DNA of 64,000 bases from CAZEHS01 sp964649745. Its GTDB lineage: Bacteria > Bacillota > Clostridia > Peptostreptococcales > Acidaminobacteraceae. Both the position numbers and the translations under genes were made by a program. Positions 41,892 through 51,497 of this stretch are shown in pieces. Below the pieces are notes generated by a model. The model made no database searches. It saw only the letters and a list, made by a program, of their open reading frames with translations, and had not been told where the DNA came from. How positions within the stretch are numbered: position 1 is the first letter of the stretch; each line of letters opens with the position of its first letter. The DNA is taken from positions 1 through 64,000 of the forward strand of contig CAZYQI010000002.1 of assembly GCA_964649745.1 (NCBI GenBank). Reading direction: 5' to 3'.

Positions 41892-44800
41892 ATGTTTCTG
41901 ACTGACCTGAGCCTGAAACGGCCGGTGCTGGCAACGGTATCCATCCTGGCGCTGGTGGTGTTGGGCATTACCAGCTATTTTGGCCTGAATATCAATGATT
42001 GGCCCGAGGTGGAGTTTCCTTTCGTGACGGTTACCGTGGTACAGCCCGGGGCTTCACCGGAGCAGATGGAGACCAAGGTCTCCCTGAAGGTGGAGGAGGC
42101 CATGGCTCAGATTTCCGGGGTCAAGCACCTCTATACAACGGTACAGGAGGGTGCTTCCACCACCATTGCGGAATTCACCCTGGAGACCTCTCCCGATACG
42201 GCGGCCCAGGATGTACGGGATAAACTGGGAAGCATAAGGGGGAACCTGCCCCAGGATATTGAAGAACCCATTATCGCACGATACGACCCAGCGGCTGCGC
42301 CGATCATGAGTTTGGCGGTCACCGGCGATATATCCGTTCGGGAGCTGTCCCTGCTGGTGGACGATCAGATTAAAAAAAGGCTGGAGGCTATCACCGGGGT
42401 CGGTGCGGTGGGGGCCTTCGGCGACCAGAGGCGTGAAATTCAGCTGAACCTGGACCGCGACAAGCTGGCCGCCCTTAGTCTTACCACCTTCGAGGTGATA
42501 CAGAGCCTACAGGCGGAGAACATGGATGTTCCGGGGGGCAAGGTGACGGGGGATCAGCGGCAGGTAAGCATCCGAACCTCCGGCAAGGTCACCTCCCTGG
42601 ATGATTTTCTGAAGCTTCCTGTGGTCAAACGGGGCGGCGTTCCGATCTATCTGGGCGATATCGCAACAGTGACGGACGGAATTAAAGAACCGGATTCCCT
42701 TGGGCGTTATCAGGGAAAGCCTGCCATCGGACTTAACATCATCAAGCAGTCCGGTGCCAATGCGGTACGGGTGGCGGACTCTGTCAAGGCAGAGGTTGCG
42801 GCCATCAAGGAAAACCTGCCTCCCGGTGTTGAATTGGAAATCGTCCGTGATAATTCCATTGAAATCCGAAATTCCGTCGAGGATGTATTGAGAACCCTTA
42901 TCGAGGGAAGTATACTGGCGGTGCTTACTGTGCTGCTTTTCCTCAGAGATTGGCGCAGCACCCTGATCAGTGCCATCGCTATCCCAACCTCCATCATCAC
43001 CACCTTCTTTGCCATGCGCACCCTGGGGTACACCTTGAACACCATGACCCTTATGGCCCTGTCCCTGTCGGTGGGCTTGCTGATTGACGATGCCATTGTG
43101 GTGATTGAAAACACGGTGCGCCATCTGCACATGGGAAAAAGTCCCTATGAGGCGGCCAAGCAGGGAATGGCGGAAATCGGCATGGCGGTGACGGCCACTA
43201 CCTTCACTGTTGTTGCGGTGTTCCTGCCGGTGGGCATGATGACCGGCGTGGTAGGGCAGTTCTTCAAGCAGTTCGGCATCACCGTTGTGTGCAGTGTTCT
43301 GGTGTCCCTGTTGATTTCCTTCACTCTGGTTCCGCTCTTCTCGTCACGGTATCTGAAGGCGGAGGATGAAATTACCCGGCCCAAGGGGTTCCTGGGAAAG
43401 CTGGCCTTTGGCTTCAACCAATGGTTCGACACCGTGGCCCATCGCTATGCGGAATTTCTGAAAACCGTCCTGAAGGCACGCTGGCGCACCTTGGGGGCCG
43501 CGGTGCTGCTGCTGGTGGCAAGCCTTATGATGACATCTCTTCTGGGATCTGAGTTTGTCCCGATCGGAGATCTGAATGAGTTCACGGTGGTGGCGGAGCT
43601 GGATGCAGGACTCAATCTTGAGGGGGCGGGCCATTTCGCCGGCACCATGGAAAAAGCCTTGGTGGGAATTCCCGAGATCACAAAGGTCTACGCAACGGCC
43701 CGCCCCGAGCAGGTGAAACTATTCATTCGCCTTCAGGAAAAGAGCCAGCGCAGCCGCTCAATCAGTGACATCATGGCTCAAGCCCGGAATCAGCTCGTGG
43801 AGATACCGGGAGCAAGCATCTCGATGATACGCAAAGGACCTATGTCCGAAGAAAAAACCGTTCAGTATCGCCTGATGGGGAACGATATCACCGGCATGCA
43901 GGTCTCAGCCGACCAGCTGCGCCGCATCATGGAAACCATCCCCGGGGTTTATGATATCAGCAGCTCCTATAAGCCGGGGAAACCCGAGGTACTGATGACC
44001 GTTCGTCAGCAGTCTGCTGCAGATCTTGGCATAAGTACCGGACAGATTGCCCAAACCCTGCGTACGCTTTACAACGGCGTGGTTGTGAGTAAATATGAGG
44101 ATGGCGATAAGCAGATTGATGTACGGGTACAGATGGACCCCTCTCAGCGGCGTTCGCTGGATGATCTCACCAATCTGTATGTCATGGGCAGCAACGAGGA
44201 TAGGGTTGGAAACAAGCCCATGGTGCCCCTTACACAGGTTACTGAGAAATCCCTGGCTACCTCACCGGCTGAAATTCACCGCTTCGACCGCACCCGCGAG
44301 ATCTATATCAGTTGCAATCTGGACGGCGTTTCCCTAGGGAAATTCAACGAAGCCCTGGATGCAAAGCTGAAGGCGGAGGGGGGCCTGGCGGGGGGAGGCT
44401 CCATCTATCTGGGCGGCGATTCCTCCATGATGGGGGAGACCTTTACCAATATGACCTTGGCCCTGCTTCTGGGTGTCCTGTTCATCCTGTTCATTCTGGC
44501 GGCTCAGTTCGAGAGCTATATTGATCCCTTTGCCATCATCCTGTCCCTGCCCCTGGCCGTGGTGGGGGCCATTCTCGGGCTGTTTATCGCCAACAGCGCC
44601 ATCAGCCTGGTTTCCATGATCGGCATAATCATGTTGATGGGTCTGGTCACCAAGAATGCCATACTTCTCATCGATTTCACAAAGAACAAGCGGAAAGAGG
44701 GAATGAACCGTGAGGAAGCCCTTTATGCGGCGGCCAAAACAAGGCTGAGGCCCATCATCATGACTTCCACCGCCATGATCTTCGGTATGATCCCTCTGGC

Positions 44801-44972
44801 CCTGGGCCTTGGTACAGGAGCGGAGCAGCGGGCCCCTATGGCCCACGCCATTATTGGAGGGCTGATTACCTCAACCTTGCTGACCTTGGTGGTGGTGCCG
44901 GTGATCTATACGCTGCTGGACGATCTGAAGAGCTGGATGCAGGGGGTTAGAAATAAACAGAAAAGCGCTTAA
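41892..44972 (+). CDS. RND multidrug efflux pump (HAE1/AcrB family)
   Basis: A 1026-aa RND permease with a helix at 12-32 and two large extracellular loops (about 35-330 and 555-850). Helix bundles lie at about 335-545 and 855-1010. Proton-relay acidic residues are in SVGLLIDDAIVVIENT (about 396-411), and the family start FLTDLSLKRPVLATV is present. It pumps drugs, lipids or peptides using the proton gradient. SwrC of Bacillus is a Gram-positive example. It is part of a TetR-adaptor-pump operon with no outer-membrane channel, as expected for a Firmicute. Confidence 0.95.
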   Translation: MFLTDLSLKRPVLATVSILALVVLGITSYFGLNINDWPEVEFPFVTVTVVQPGASPEQMETKVSLKVEEAMAQISGVKHLYTTVQEGASTTIAEFTLETSPDTAAQDVRDKLGSIRGNLPQDIEEPIIARYDPAAAPIMSLAVTGDISVRELSLLVDDQIKKRLEAITGVGAVGAFGDQRREIQLNLDRDKLAALSLTTFEVIQSLQAENMDVPGGKVTGDQRQVSIRTSGKVTSLDDFLKLPVVKRGGVPIYLGDIATVTDGIKEPDSLGRYQGKPAIGLNIIKQSGANAVRVADSVKAEVAAIKENLPPGVELEIVRDNSIEIRNSVEDVLRTLIEGSILAVLTVLLFLRDWRSTLISAIAIPTSIITTFFAMRTLGYTLNTMTLMALSLSVGLLIDDAIVVIENTVRHLHMGKSPYEAAKQGMAEIGMAVTATTFTVVAVFLPVGMMTGVVGQFFKQFGITVVCSVLVSLLISFTLVPLFSSRYLKAEDEITRPKGFLGKLAFGFNQWFDTVAHRYAEFLKTVLKARWRTLGAAVLLLVASLMMTSLLGSEFVPIGDLNEFTVVAELDAGLNLEGAGHFAGTMEKALVGIPEITKVYATARPEQVKLFIRLQEKSQRSRSISDIMAQARNQLVEIPGASISMIRKGPMSEEKTVQYRLMGNDITGMQVSADQLRRIMETIPGVYDISSSYKPGKPEVLMTVRQQSAADLGISTGQIAQTLRTLYNGVVVSKYEDGDKQIDVRVQMDPSQRRSLDDLTNLYVMGSNEDRVGNKPMVPLTQVTEKSLATSPAEIHRFDRTREIYISCNLDGVSLGKFNEALDAKLKAEGGLAGGGSIYLGGDSSMMGETFTNMTLALLLGVLFILFILAAQFESYIDPFAIILSLPLAVVGAILGLFIANSAISLVSMIGIIMLMGLVTKNAILLIDFTKNKRKEGMNREEALYAAAKTRLRPIIMTSTAMIFGMIPLALGLGTGAEQRAPMAHAIIGGLITSTLLTLVVVPVIYTLLDDLKSWMQGVRNKQKSA

Positions 44973-44999
44973 CAAGGGAACGACTATCTGTTACCCTGT

Positions 45000-45036
45000 A
45001 AACAGGTACTTTGTATGCAAAGTACCTGTTTCTTTT
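45000..45036 (+). terminator. terminator of the RND operon
   Basis: Perfect 14-bp inverted repeat AAACAGGTACTTTG (45000-45013) and 45018-45031 with a four-base loop, then CTTTT. Confidence 0.85.
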
Positions 45037-45137
45037 ACCGGATAAAGGCGCTGAAAGGTGCGCGGTATTTGCGTTTCTGCCGCAGCTAATCGGCGGGGAA
45101 AGACAAATGCCGCGGCGCGATACAAATGGAGGGTGTT

Positions 45138-45500
45138 ATGAAATATATCTATCAGCTGACAGTGCTCTTGTTTTTTTGGGGACTTGGAGAGATGCTCAGC
45201 GAGATTATAAAGCCCGTGATAGGGTTTCCCGGAACGGTGCTGGGGATGGTGTTGCTCTTCGGAGCTTTGCTGACGGGTCTTGTTCGGGAAGAACAAATTC
45301 AAGATTGTTCAGATTTTTTTCTAAATAATATCGGATTCTTCTTTGTTCCCGTGGTGGTGGGGCTGATGACCGTAACGGGCATATCAGGGAACGTCTTGCT
45401 TCAGCTGACCGGAGCGACAATTCTCAGCACGATGCTGACCCTGGGGGCCGCAGCTTTAACCGTTCAGGCGGTGATACGCCGGCAAGTGGTGCGCAAATGA
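45138..45500 (+). CDS. lrgA: LrgA/CidA-family holin-like protein
   Basis: A 120-aa membrane protein with four hydrophobic segments (about 5-22, 28-46, 60-80 and 88-110). It has the family motif GFPGTVLGMVLLFGAL (about 28-43) and NNIGFFFVPVVVGLM (about 63-77). LrgA/CidA proteins form holin-like membrane assemblies linked to cell lysis control or to export of organic acids. The start is the ATG at 45138 after GGAGG. It overlaps lrgB by four bases. Confidence 0.9.
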   Translation: MKYIYQLTVLLFFWGLGEMLSEIIKPVIGFPGTVLGMVLLFGALLTGLVREEQIQDCSDFFLNNIGFFFVPVVVGLMTVTGISGNVLLQLTGATILSTMLTLGAAALTVQAVIRRQVVRK

Positions 45501-46189
45501 GCCTGATATTCGCAACACCGCTTTTGGGGCTGGTACTGACGGTTTTAATGTATTATGTTGGCGTGAGGATTCAGGGGCGCTGGAACTCCGCCTTGCTGAA
45601 CCCTATCCTGGTGGCATCGGTGCTGATAGGGGCCGTACTGATGACGTTCAAGATTCCCTTTGATACCTATCAGACAGGGGGCAGTGTCATCAGCTTCTTT
45701 CTTGGGCCTCTGACGGTTGCTCTGGCGTTGCCGCTCTACCGTCAGAGGGAATTAGTACGACGGCATTTTATGGCACTTACCTCCGGAATCATGGTAAGTA
45801 TCTTGGTATCCGCGGTTACTGCCGTCCTTTTCGCCAGTTTTTTCAGATTCGATAAGGAGCTGCTGCTGTCACTGCTTCCAAAATCACTGACCAATCCCAT
45901 TGCCGCTGCGTTAAGCGCCGTCATTGGAGGGAATCCGCCCTTAACGGTAGCCTTTGTCATCATCGCCGGGATCACCGGGGTTTTGACGGCTCCCTTTATA
46001 TTTTCATGGCTTAAAATCCAGCATCCCGTTGCCCGGGGAACCGGACTGGGCGCAGCCTCCCATGCCCTTGGAACTGCAAGGGCCTTTGATTTTGGAGAAA
46101 CAGAGGGCAGTGTCAGCAGTGTATCGATCGGGTTGACCGGATTGCTGACCACTCTGTTGATGCCGCTTTTACTGAAGCTTATGCTGTAA
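45497..46189 (+). CDS. lrgB: LrgB-family protein
   Basis: A 230-aa protein with about seven membrane segments. Typical LrgB patterns are NPILVASVLIGAVLM (about 36-50), FFLGPLTVALALPLY (about 68-82), LLPKSLTNPIAAALS (about 130-144) and GLGAASHALGTARAF (about 187-201). It is the obligate partner of LrgA, and the ATGA overlap shows coupling. In plants and bacteria LrgAB-like proteins carry glycolate or pyruvate, which is compatible with the glycerate kinase nearby, though that link is only suggestive. Confidence 0.92.
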   Translation: MSLIFATPLLGLVLTVLMYYVGVRIQGRWNSALLNPILVASVLIGAVLMTFKIPFDTYQTGGSVISFFLGPLTVALALPLYRQRELVRRHFMALTSGIMVSILVSAVTAVLFASFFRFDKELLLSLLPKSLTNPIAAALSAVIGGNPPLTVAFVIIAGITGVLTAPFIFSWLKIQHPVARGTGLGAASHALGTARAFDFGETEGSVSSVSIGLTGLLTTLLMPLLLKLML

Positions 46190-46256
46190 GTCTTTATATT
46201 TAATATCCGGGATGGTACAATCACAGTGATGCACAAATGTGTACAGAAAGAAGGAA

Positions 46257-47834
46257 ATGATGAATACTGGTTTTAACGATCTTGGGATTATCCCTGAAAT
46301 TTTAAGTGCCATTACAGAAATGGGATTTGATACCCCAACAGAGGTTCAAAAGCTGGCCATCCCTCATGTGATGAAAAAGGAAGATCTTATCGTCATGTCC
46401 AAAACGGGCAGCGGAAAAACAGCGGCTTTTGGCATTCCCATGCTGCAGATGAACGACGCAGCAGCCCCCGGGCCCCAGGCGCTGATTCTGACCCCCACCA
46501 GGGAGCTGGCGGTACAGGTGGACAGCGATATCAAGCTGATGGCGAAACAGCTTCAGTTTAAAACAACCGCCATTTACGGCCAGCACAGCATGAACGTCGA
46601 GATTCAGGCCCTGCAAAAGGGCGTTTCAATTGTTACCGGTACACCGGGCCGTGTTCAGGATCACATAAAGCAGGGCAATCTGGTGACCAAGCACATCCGG
46701 TTCCTTGTCTTGGACGAAGCGGACAGGATGCTGGATATGGGTTTTATCGATCAGGTGGTTCGCATCATCAAGACCCTGCCGAAGGATCGGGTGACCATGC
46801 TGTTCTCCGCTACCATGCCTGTGGAAGTGCGGCGCATATGCCGGGAATATATGAAGCAGCCTGTCACCATCGAAATTGAATCGGAAACCATGACAGTGGA
46901 CACCATTCAACAGGCCTATTACCGGGTGGAAAAGAATGATAAGCGCACCCAGCTGGACCGTTTGCTTACCGTAGAACAGCCGGACAGCTGTATGATTTTT
47001 TGCAATACCCGGGCAGCCGTTGACAGGGTTCAGGAGTATCTAACCCGCAAGGGCTATGCTTCTCAGGCCTTACATGGGGAAATACCTCAGGGACGACGTT
47101 TGAAAACCATACAACAATTCAAGACCGGAGATTTCCACATGCTGGTGGCAACCGATGTGGCAGCCCGGGGTCTTCACGTGGAAGATCTTTCCCTGGTAAT
47201 CAACTACGATGTGCCTAACGAGAAAGACAGCTACGTACATCGGATCGGCCGCACCGGCCGCGCCGGTAACGGAGGCCGCGCCGTCACCCTGGTGACCAGC
47301 GAGGACATCATCAGCTTGTATGAAATTGAAGAGCATATAGGGGTTATGATACCGGAAGAAGACCTGCCAACAGATCAGGCCGTGCAGCAGAGCAGGTCCC
47401 AGGCAGCAGAAAAATGGGCCAAGGCCAGGATGCACCACCGACCGGAACGGCATGCTTCTGAGGGGAAAAAAGAGGGCGGACAAAAATCACCGAAACCCGA
47501 GGGCGGTCAAGGACATAAACGGAAACCCTCTGACGGTACCAATTCAGACAAGCGGCGAACCTCGTCACCGGATAAAAAGCAGAATTCCCGTCCCAATGAA
47601 CAGCGCAAAGATGGGCCGGGGGGCGATAAAAAGCGGTCTTACCAGCAGCGGGAAGGGGCACGTCCTCCCCAAAACCATGACAGACCCTCTGCGCCAAGGC
47701 CCCGTCGTGAGCCCGAAGCGTCTTCGGCTCGTGATGAAATAAAGCCGGTGCAGACAACCGTGGCAGTGCAAACACAGGAAAAAACCGAGAGTGTGTCCTT
47801 TTTCAAACGAATCATTAAGCGAATTTTGGGATAA
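46257..47834 (+). CDS. DEAD-box RNA helicase (CshA-like)
   Basis: A 525-aa helicase. Motifs are GFDTPTEVQ (Q motif), SKTGSGKTAAF (I, about 44-54), VLDEADRMLD (II), FSATM (III), ARGLHV (V) and HRIGRTGRAG (VI). The C-terminal 130 residues are basic and low-complexity (Lys/Arg/Pro/Gln), typical of CshA-type cold-shock helicases that take part in RNA decay. The start is the ATG pair at 46257-46262 after AAGGA. A shared terminator separates it from the convergent HD-GYP gene. Confidence 0.94.
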   Translation: MMNTGFNDLGIIPEILSAITEMGFDTPTEVQKLAIPHVMKKEDLIVMSKTGSGKTAAFGIPMLQMNDAAAPGPQALILTPTRELAVQVDSDIKLMAKQLQFKTTAIYGQHSMNVEIQALQKGVSIVTGTPGRVQDHIKQGNLVTKHIRFLVLDEADRMLDMGFIDQVVRIIKTLPKDRVTMLFSATMPVEVRRICREYMKQPVTIEIESETMTVDTIQQAYYRVEKNDKRTQLDRLLTVEQPDSCMIFCNTRAAVDRVQEYLTRKGYASQALHGEIPQGRRLKTIQQFKTGDFHMLVATDVAARGLHVEDLSLVINYDVPNEKDSYVHRIGRTGRAGNGGRAVTLVTSEDIISLYEIEEHIGVMIPEEDLPTDQAVQQSRSQAAEKWAKARMHHRPERHASEGKKEGGQKSPKPEGGQGHKRKPSDGTNSDKRRTSSPDKKQNSRPNEQRKDGPGGDKKRSYQQREGARPPQNHDRPSAPRPRREPEASSARDEIKPVQTTVAVQTQEKTESVSFFKRIIKRILG

Positions 47835-47837
47835 TAC

Positions 47838-47865
47838 AAAAACCTGCCAATTGAGGCAGGTTTTT
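47838..47865. terminator. bidirectional terminator
   Basis: Perfect 11-bp inverted repeat AAAAACCTGCC (47838-47848) / GGCAGGTTTTT (47855-47865), placed between two convergent genes. Confidence 0.85.
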
Positions 47866-47870
47866 AACGT

Positions 47871-49595
47871 TCATTGTTTCATCATTTCTACAAACGCCCC
47901 TGCGCATACCGGGCAGAATTGTTCGCCGGATTTTGCCTGGATGCTGGCGATGGCTTCACTGGGGGGGATATGGTTTCGATACGGTCGGTTGGTAGTCATG
48001 GCATCATAGGCATCCGCTACGGCGATGATGCGAGCGCCGATGGGGATATCGTTGCCTCGGATGGCGGTAGGATAACCCTTTCCGTCCCAGCGCTCATGGT
48101 GTAGCAAAATCAAGGGGAGCACATCCTTAAGAGACTGGATTGGCTTCAGGATTTCAACACCCTTAATCGTGTGTTCTTGAATCCGCAAATACTCCTCGGC
48201 GTTGAGATGATCCGATTTCAGGAGAATGTCATCCCGGATTCCAATCTTGCCGATATCGTGAAGATTGGCGGCGATTCGGATTTTCTCAATTTCTTGGGTA
48301 TCCAGATTCATAAAGGTTGCCAGTCTTACGGAAAGGTCAGTTACACGGTCTGTATGGCCCCGGGTATAGGCGTCCCGTTCTTCAAGGGCTTGTACCAGGG
48401 CGCGAATAGAGTACAGCATGTATTCGTATTCTTTTTTGTAAATCTTATAGGTTTCAATCAGTGTATGCTCCACTTCCATCATAACCTTATCAACATCAAA
48501 GGGTTTCACGAAATAGCGGATGATTCCCAACTCTTCTCCTCGCTTGATGTCATAGGGAGTGCTGTTTGCACTGATCATGATAACCTTCATATCTTTGATG
48601 GCGGAGGTGCTGCGAATTGTTCGAACCAACTCATACCCATCCATATTCGGCATGTTGATATCGGTAATCAGCACATCCGGAATATCCTCTGAAATCATCT
48701 TCAGTGCTTCAGTGCCATCGGAGGCAATCAGGGCAGTCATGCCGCTCTTCATCACCGCATGGCGCAATATTTCGCAAATCATTCGGCTGTCATCCACAAT
48801 CAGAACCTTTTCATTACGCCGCATGGAGCGGCTTACGAAATATTCATTGACCTTGTTGATCAGTTTTTCCGGGCGAAGTGGTTTTTCAAGAAAATCATCG
48901 GCACCATAATTGTAAGCGGTTTCTGCGCTGCCTGGCTGGCTGCTTCCGGTAAGGATGATCACAGGGATCTGACTTCCGATGGGATCCGCCTTGACCAGTC
49001 GGCAAAGCTCATCTCCTGTCATCTGCGGCATCAACAGATCTGTAATGATCAGGCTGGGATGATGGGAACAAAAGAGTTTGTGTCCCTCGGTGCCATTCCG
49101 GGCATGAATGATTTTATAGGGGGTGTGGGAAAAGGAGTCTTCAACCATGGCATGCATCAGTGCATCATCATCCACATAAAGGATTATCTTCTGACTCTCC
49201 ATACGGAGCAGAGTATTCTGCTCCGATTCCAGATGGGTGGTGATGGCAAAGATAATCCGCGGCAGCTCAGCCAGAACTTTGTCGGAAGGGATACAACTGA
49301 TCCACGGATGCTCGGAGTCACAGAGAAGAGACGGGATATCTGGTTCATGAACCAAGATGATCCGTCCCACACGTTTTTCCACAGAACTCATATCCATAAG
49401 CTGTGTCACAAGAGACTCCTGAAGAGGATTCTCTGGGTCATCCTCAATGAGAATGATATCAGGGCGGCTGTTCATAACAACGTTTGTAAGGCTGTCATCA
49501 TCTTCAATGAAGATATAATCAAGATTGTTAGCAAGATAGTATTTTTTTAAAATGACTTTCAGAAAATGCATACTGACTGAATTTACAATTCGCAT
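47871..49595 (-). CDS. response regulator with two REC domains and an HD-GYP domain
   Basis: About 574 aa. The N-terminal 130 residues look like a degenerate receiver (IILIEDD). REC1 (about 138-255) has ILYVDDD and the phospho-Asp in IITDLLMPQ. REC2 (about 263-380) has LIVDDSR, LITDINMPN and the KPF Lys. HD-GYP (about 395-565) has an intact HD (LHDIGK) and HHERWDGKGYP. It should hydrolyse cyclic-di-GMP under phosphorelay control. No kinase is adjacent. I prefer the ATG at 49595; a GTG at 49604 in the same frame is possible. Confidence 0.92.
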   Translation of the reverse strand: MRIVNSVSMHFLKVILKKYYLANNLDYIFIEDDDSLTNVVMNSRPDIILIEDDPENPLQESLVTQLMDMSSVEKRVGRIILVHEPDIPSLLCDSEHPWISCIPSDKVLAELPRIIFAITTHLESEQNTLLRMESQKIILYVDDDALMHAMVEDSFSHTPYKIIHARNGTEGHKLFCSHHPSLIITDLLMPQMTGDELCRLVKADPIGSQIPVIILTGSSQPGSAETAYNYGADDFLEKPLRPEKLINKVNEYFVSRSMRRNEKVLIVDDSRMICEILRHAVMKSGMTALIASDGTEALKMISEDIPDVLITDINMPNMDGYELVRTIRSTSAIKDMKVIMISANSTPYDIKRGEELGIIRYFVKPFDVDKVMMEVEHTLIETYKIYKKEYEYMLYSIRALVQALEERDAYTRGHTDRVTDLSVRLATFMNLDTQEIEKIRIAANLHDIGKIGIRDDILLKSDHLNAEEYLRIQEHTIKGVEILKPIQSLKDVLPLILLHHERWDGKGYPTAIRGNDIPIGARIIAVADAYDAMTTNRPYRNHIPPSEAIASIQAKSGEQFCPVCAGAFVEMMKQ

Positions 49596-49705
49596 AGGTC
49601 CCACCCGCCGTTGTACGCCTTTATATTATATTGGATGAATACCCACGAATGGAACAGAGAATCATGGAAATGATAGTTTGAGCAGGTATTCACAGAAAGG
49701 TAATT

Positions 49706-49734
49706 TTGAGGTCACCGAGGGGATACGTTATAAT
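49706..49734 (+). promoter_or_regulatory. promoter of glycerate kinase
   Basis: TTGAGG (49706-49711), 17-base spacer and TATAAT (49729-49734), about 50 bases before the glycerate kinase start codon. Confidence 0.7.
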
Positions 49735-49784
49735 GAGAAGGGTGGATAACATATACCGTTTATTATGTATTTTAGGAGAATTCT

Positions 49785-50921
49785 ATGAAAATAATTCTGG
49801 CCCCGGATTCCTTCAAGGGAACTTTTTCATCAGCAGAAGTTGCCTCCATGCTGGAAGAAGGCTGCAAAAGACACTTTCCTGGTGCGGAACGCATCGCGCT
49901 TCCCATTGCCGATGGTGGCGAGGGAACTACAGAGATATTCCTGTCGTCCCTTGGATTTGAAAGGTTGCTTTGCCGTGTTTCAGGGCCTATGGGAAGCCCG
50001 GTATCGGCCTGCCTGGGGATGAAAGGCGATACCGCAGTGATTGAGATGGCTCAGGCGTCCGGACTGTGCCTTGTGGATCCGGCGAACAGAAACCCTCTGA
50101 AGGCGTCTACAAAGGGGACGGGTGAGCTGATACGTAGAGCCCTGGATGTCGGAGCAAGGCGAATGCTCATCGGTATCGGCGGCAGCGCAACCAATGACGG
50201 CGGAACCGGCATGGCTCGGGCTCTCGGCATACGATTCCTGGATTCAGCAGGAAGCGCTCTGGAGGGAAATGGAGAGAACCTTTCCAGAATTGTTTCCATT
50301 GATCGTTCGGGTCTCGATCCTCGGCTTCGGGAATGCAGAATAACTGCTATTTGCGATGTCAATAACCCGCTGACAGGTATAACCGGCGCTACGCGGACCT
50401 ATGGCCCTCAAAAGGGGGCCGGACCGGATATGGTGGAGCAGCTTGAGAAGGGCATGCACGTCTATAAGAAAGCGCTGATCGGTCTGTCGGGAAAAGATCC
50501 GGACACAATCCCCGGCAGCGGAGCTGCGGGAGGAATGGGAGCGGCGATAGCGCTGCTGTTGGATGGATCTCTTCAGCCGGGGATCGAAGCCATTCTTGAT
50601 GCAGTGGGTTTTGACCATCTGGCCGCAGATGCGGATATCGTCATAACCGGCGAAGGACGGGTTGATGAGCAGTCTGTTTTCGGGAAGGTCCCTTATGGCG
50701 TTGCTAAAAGATGTAAGGCCCTGAATGCCAAGGTGTTCGTTCTGGCAGGCTCCATATCCGGAGACATTGAGACGTTTTACGCCGCCGGTGTTGATGGTGT
50801 GTATCCCATTGTAAACACCCCCTGTACAATGGAGGAGGTCTTTACAGATCCGGAGATTAAAATGAGAAGGGCCATTGATAACATGCTGCGGATGATACGT
50901 GCCGCATCTGAAATAGGATAA
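49785..50921 (+). CDS. glxK: glycerate kinase
   Basis: A 378-aa enzyme of the GarK/GlxK type, phosphorylating D-glycerate to a phosphoglycerate. Motifs are MKIILAPDSFKGTFSS at the start, LPIADGGEGTTE (about 40-51), IGIGGSATNDGGTGMA (about 124-139), GSGAAGGMGAA (about 242-252) and ITGEGRVDEQS (about 285-295). Its length fits the family. It has its own promoter and terminator, so it is a single-gene unit. Confidence 0.94.
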   Translation: MKIILAPDSFKGTFSSAEVASMLEEGCKRHFPGAERIALPIADGGEGTTEIFLSSLGFERLLCRVSGPMGSPVSACLGMKGDTAVIEMAQASGLCLVDPANRNPLKASTKGTGELIRRALDVGARRMLIGIGGSATNDGGTGMARALGIRFLDSAGSALEGNGENLSRIVSIDRSGLDPRLRECRITAICDVNNPLTGITGATRTYGPQKGAGPDMVEQLEKGMHVYKKALIGLSGKDPDTIPGSGAAGGMGAAIALLLDGSLQPGIEAILDAVGFDHLAADADIVITGEGRVDEQSVFGKVPYGVAKRCKALNAKVFVLAGSISGDIETFYAAGVDGVYPIVNTPCTMEEVFTDPEIKMRRAIDNMLRMIRAASEIG

Positions 50922-50932
50922 TAGAAGAAAGC

Positions 50933-50966
50933 AAACCTCCCGGAACAGAGCCGTGGAGGTTTTTTC
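50933..50966 (+). terminator. terminator of glycerate kinase
   Basis: AAACCTCC-CGG / CCG-T-GGAGGTTT arms (50933-50943 and 50951-50962) then TTTT. Confidence 0.8.
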
Positions 50967-51190
50967 GTATATTTGGAAGAGTGCAGATAAATCAATCGCC
51001 CCTCTTATACTCATAATACCCCCTTCATCGGTTTTCATCCACGGTAAGGGGTTTTATGGCTAGGCACTTTTTCACCGGAGTATTCAAAGGGCAATAATAA
51101 TTTAACGTGCATGACGATGCAAAATAGTGTATAGTAATACTATGAATTGTGCAGTATGAATGTCCGTTATTCAATCAGGAGGTGACACGT

Positions 51191-51373
51191 ATGAAGGAGA
51201 TGGTTTTCTGCAGCCACTGCGACCAGAACGCCGCGGCAGTATCAACACCAAAACAGACCGGATTGCCGAAACAGATACCCAGCGGGAGCGAAGCGCCCTA
51301 TGATAAAGTACTGTATAAGATGCGGAGTCAGGAAATGCTGTTCTATTCAAACACCATGCGTTCGGGATACTAG
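51191..51373 (+). CDS. 60-aa CxxC protein of unknown function
   Basis: A 60-aa protein with the ATG at 51191 placed after AGGAGGTGA. The first part holds FCSHCDQNAA, a CxxC pair that might bind metal or form a disulfide. The rest is polar (GSEAPYDKVLYKMRSQEMLFY). No known family is recognised. A terminator follows. The very good ribosome site and own terminator make it a probable real small gene. Confidence 0.6.
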   Translation: MKEMVFCSHCDQNAAAVSTPKQTGLPKQIPSGSEAPYDKVLYKMRSQEMLFYSNTMRSGY

Positions 51374-51377
51374 ACAA

Positions 51378-51408
51378 AAAGCTCGCCAATTAACTGGCGG
51401 GCTTTCTT
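51378..51408 (+). terminator. terminator of the CxxC protein gene
   Basis: AAAGC-CGCCA / TGGCG-GCTTT arms with a short loop and a T-rich tail, just after the stop. Confidence 0.7.
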
Positions 51409-51497
51409 TAACGTTCTTGAAATTGATCCCTGTACAGGCTAAACTGGAATCAGTTTGATAAAGACAGTAAGAATCAATGCCGACAGAAGGGGTACAT

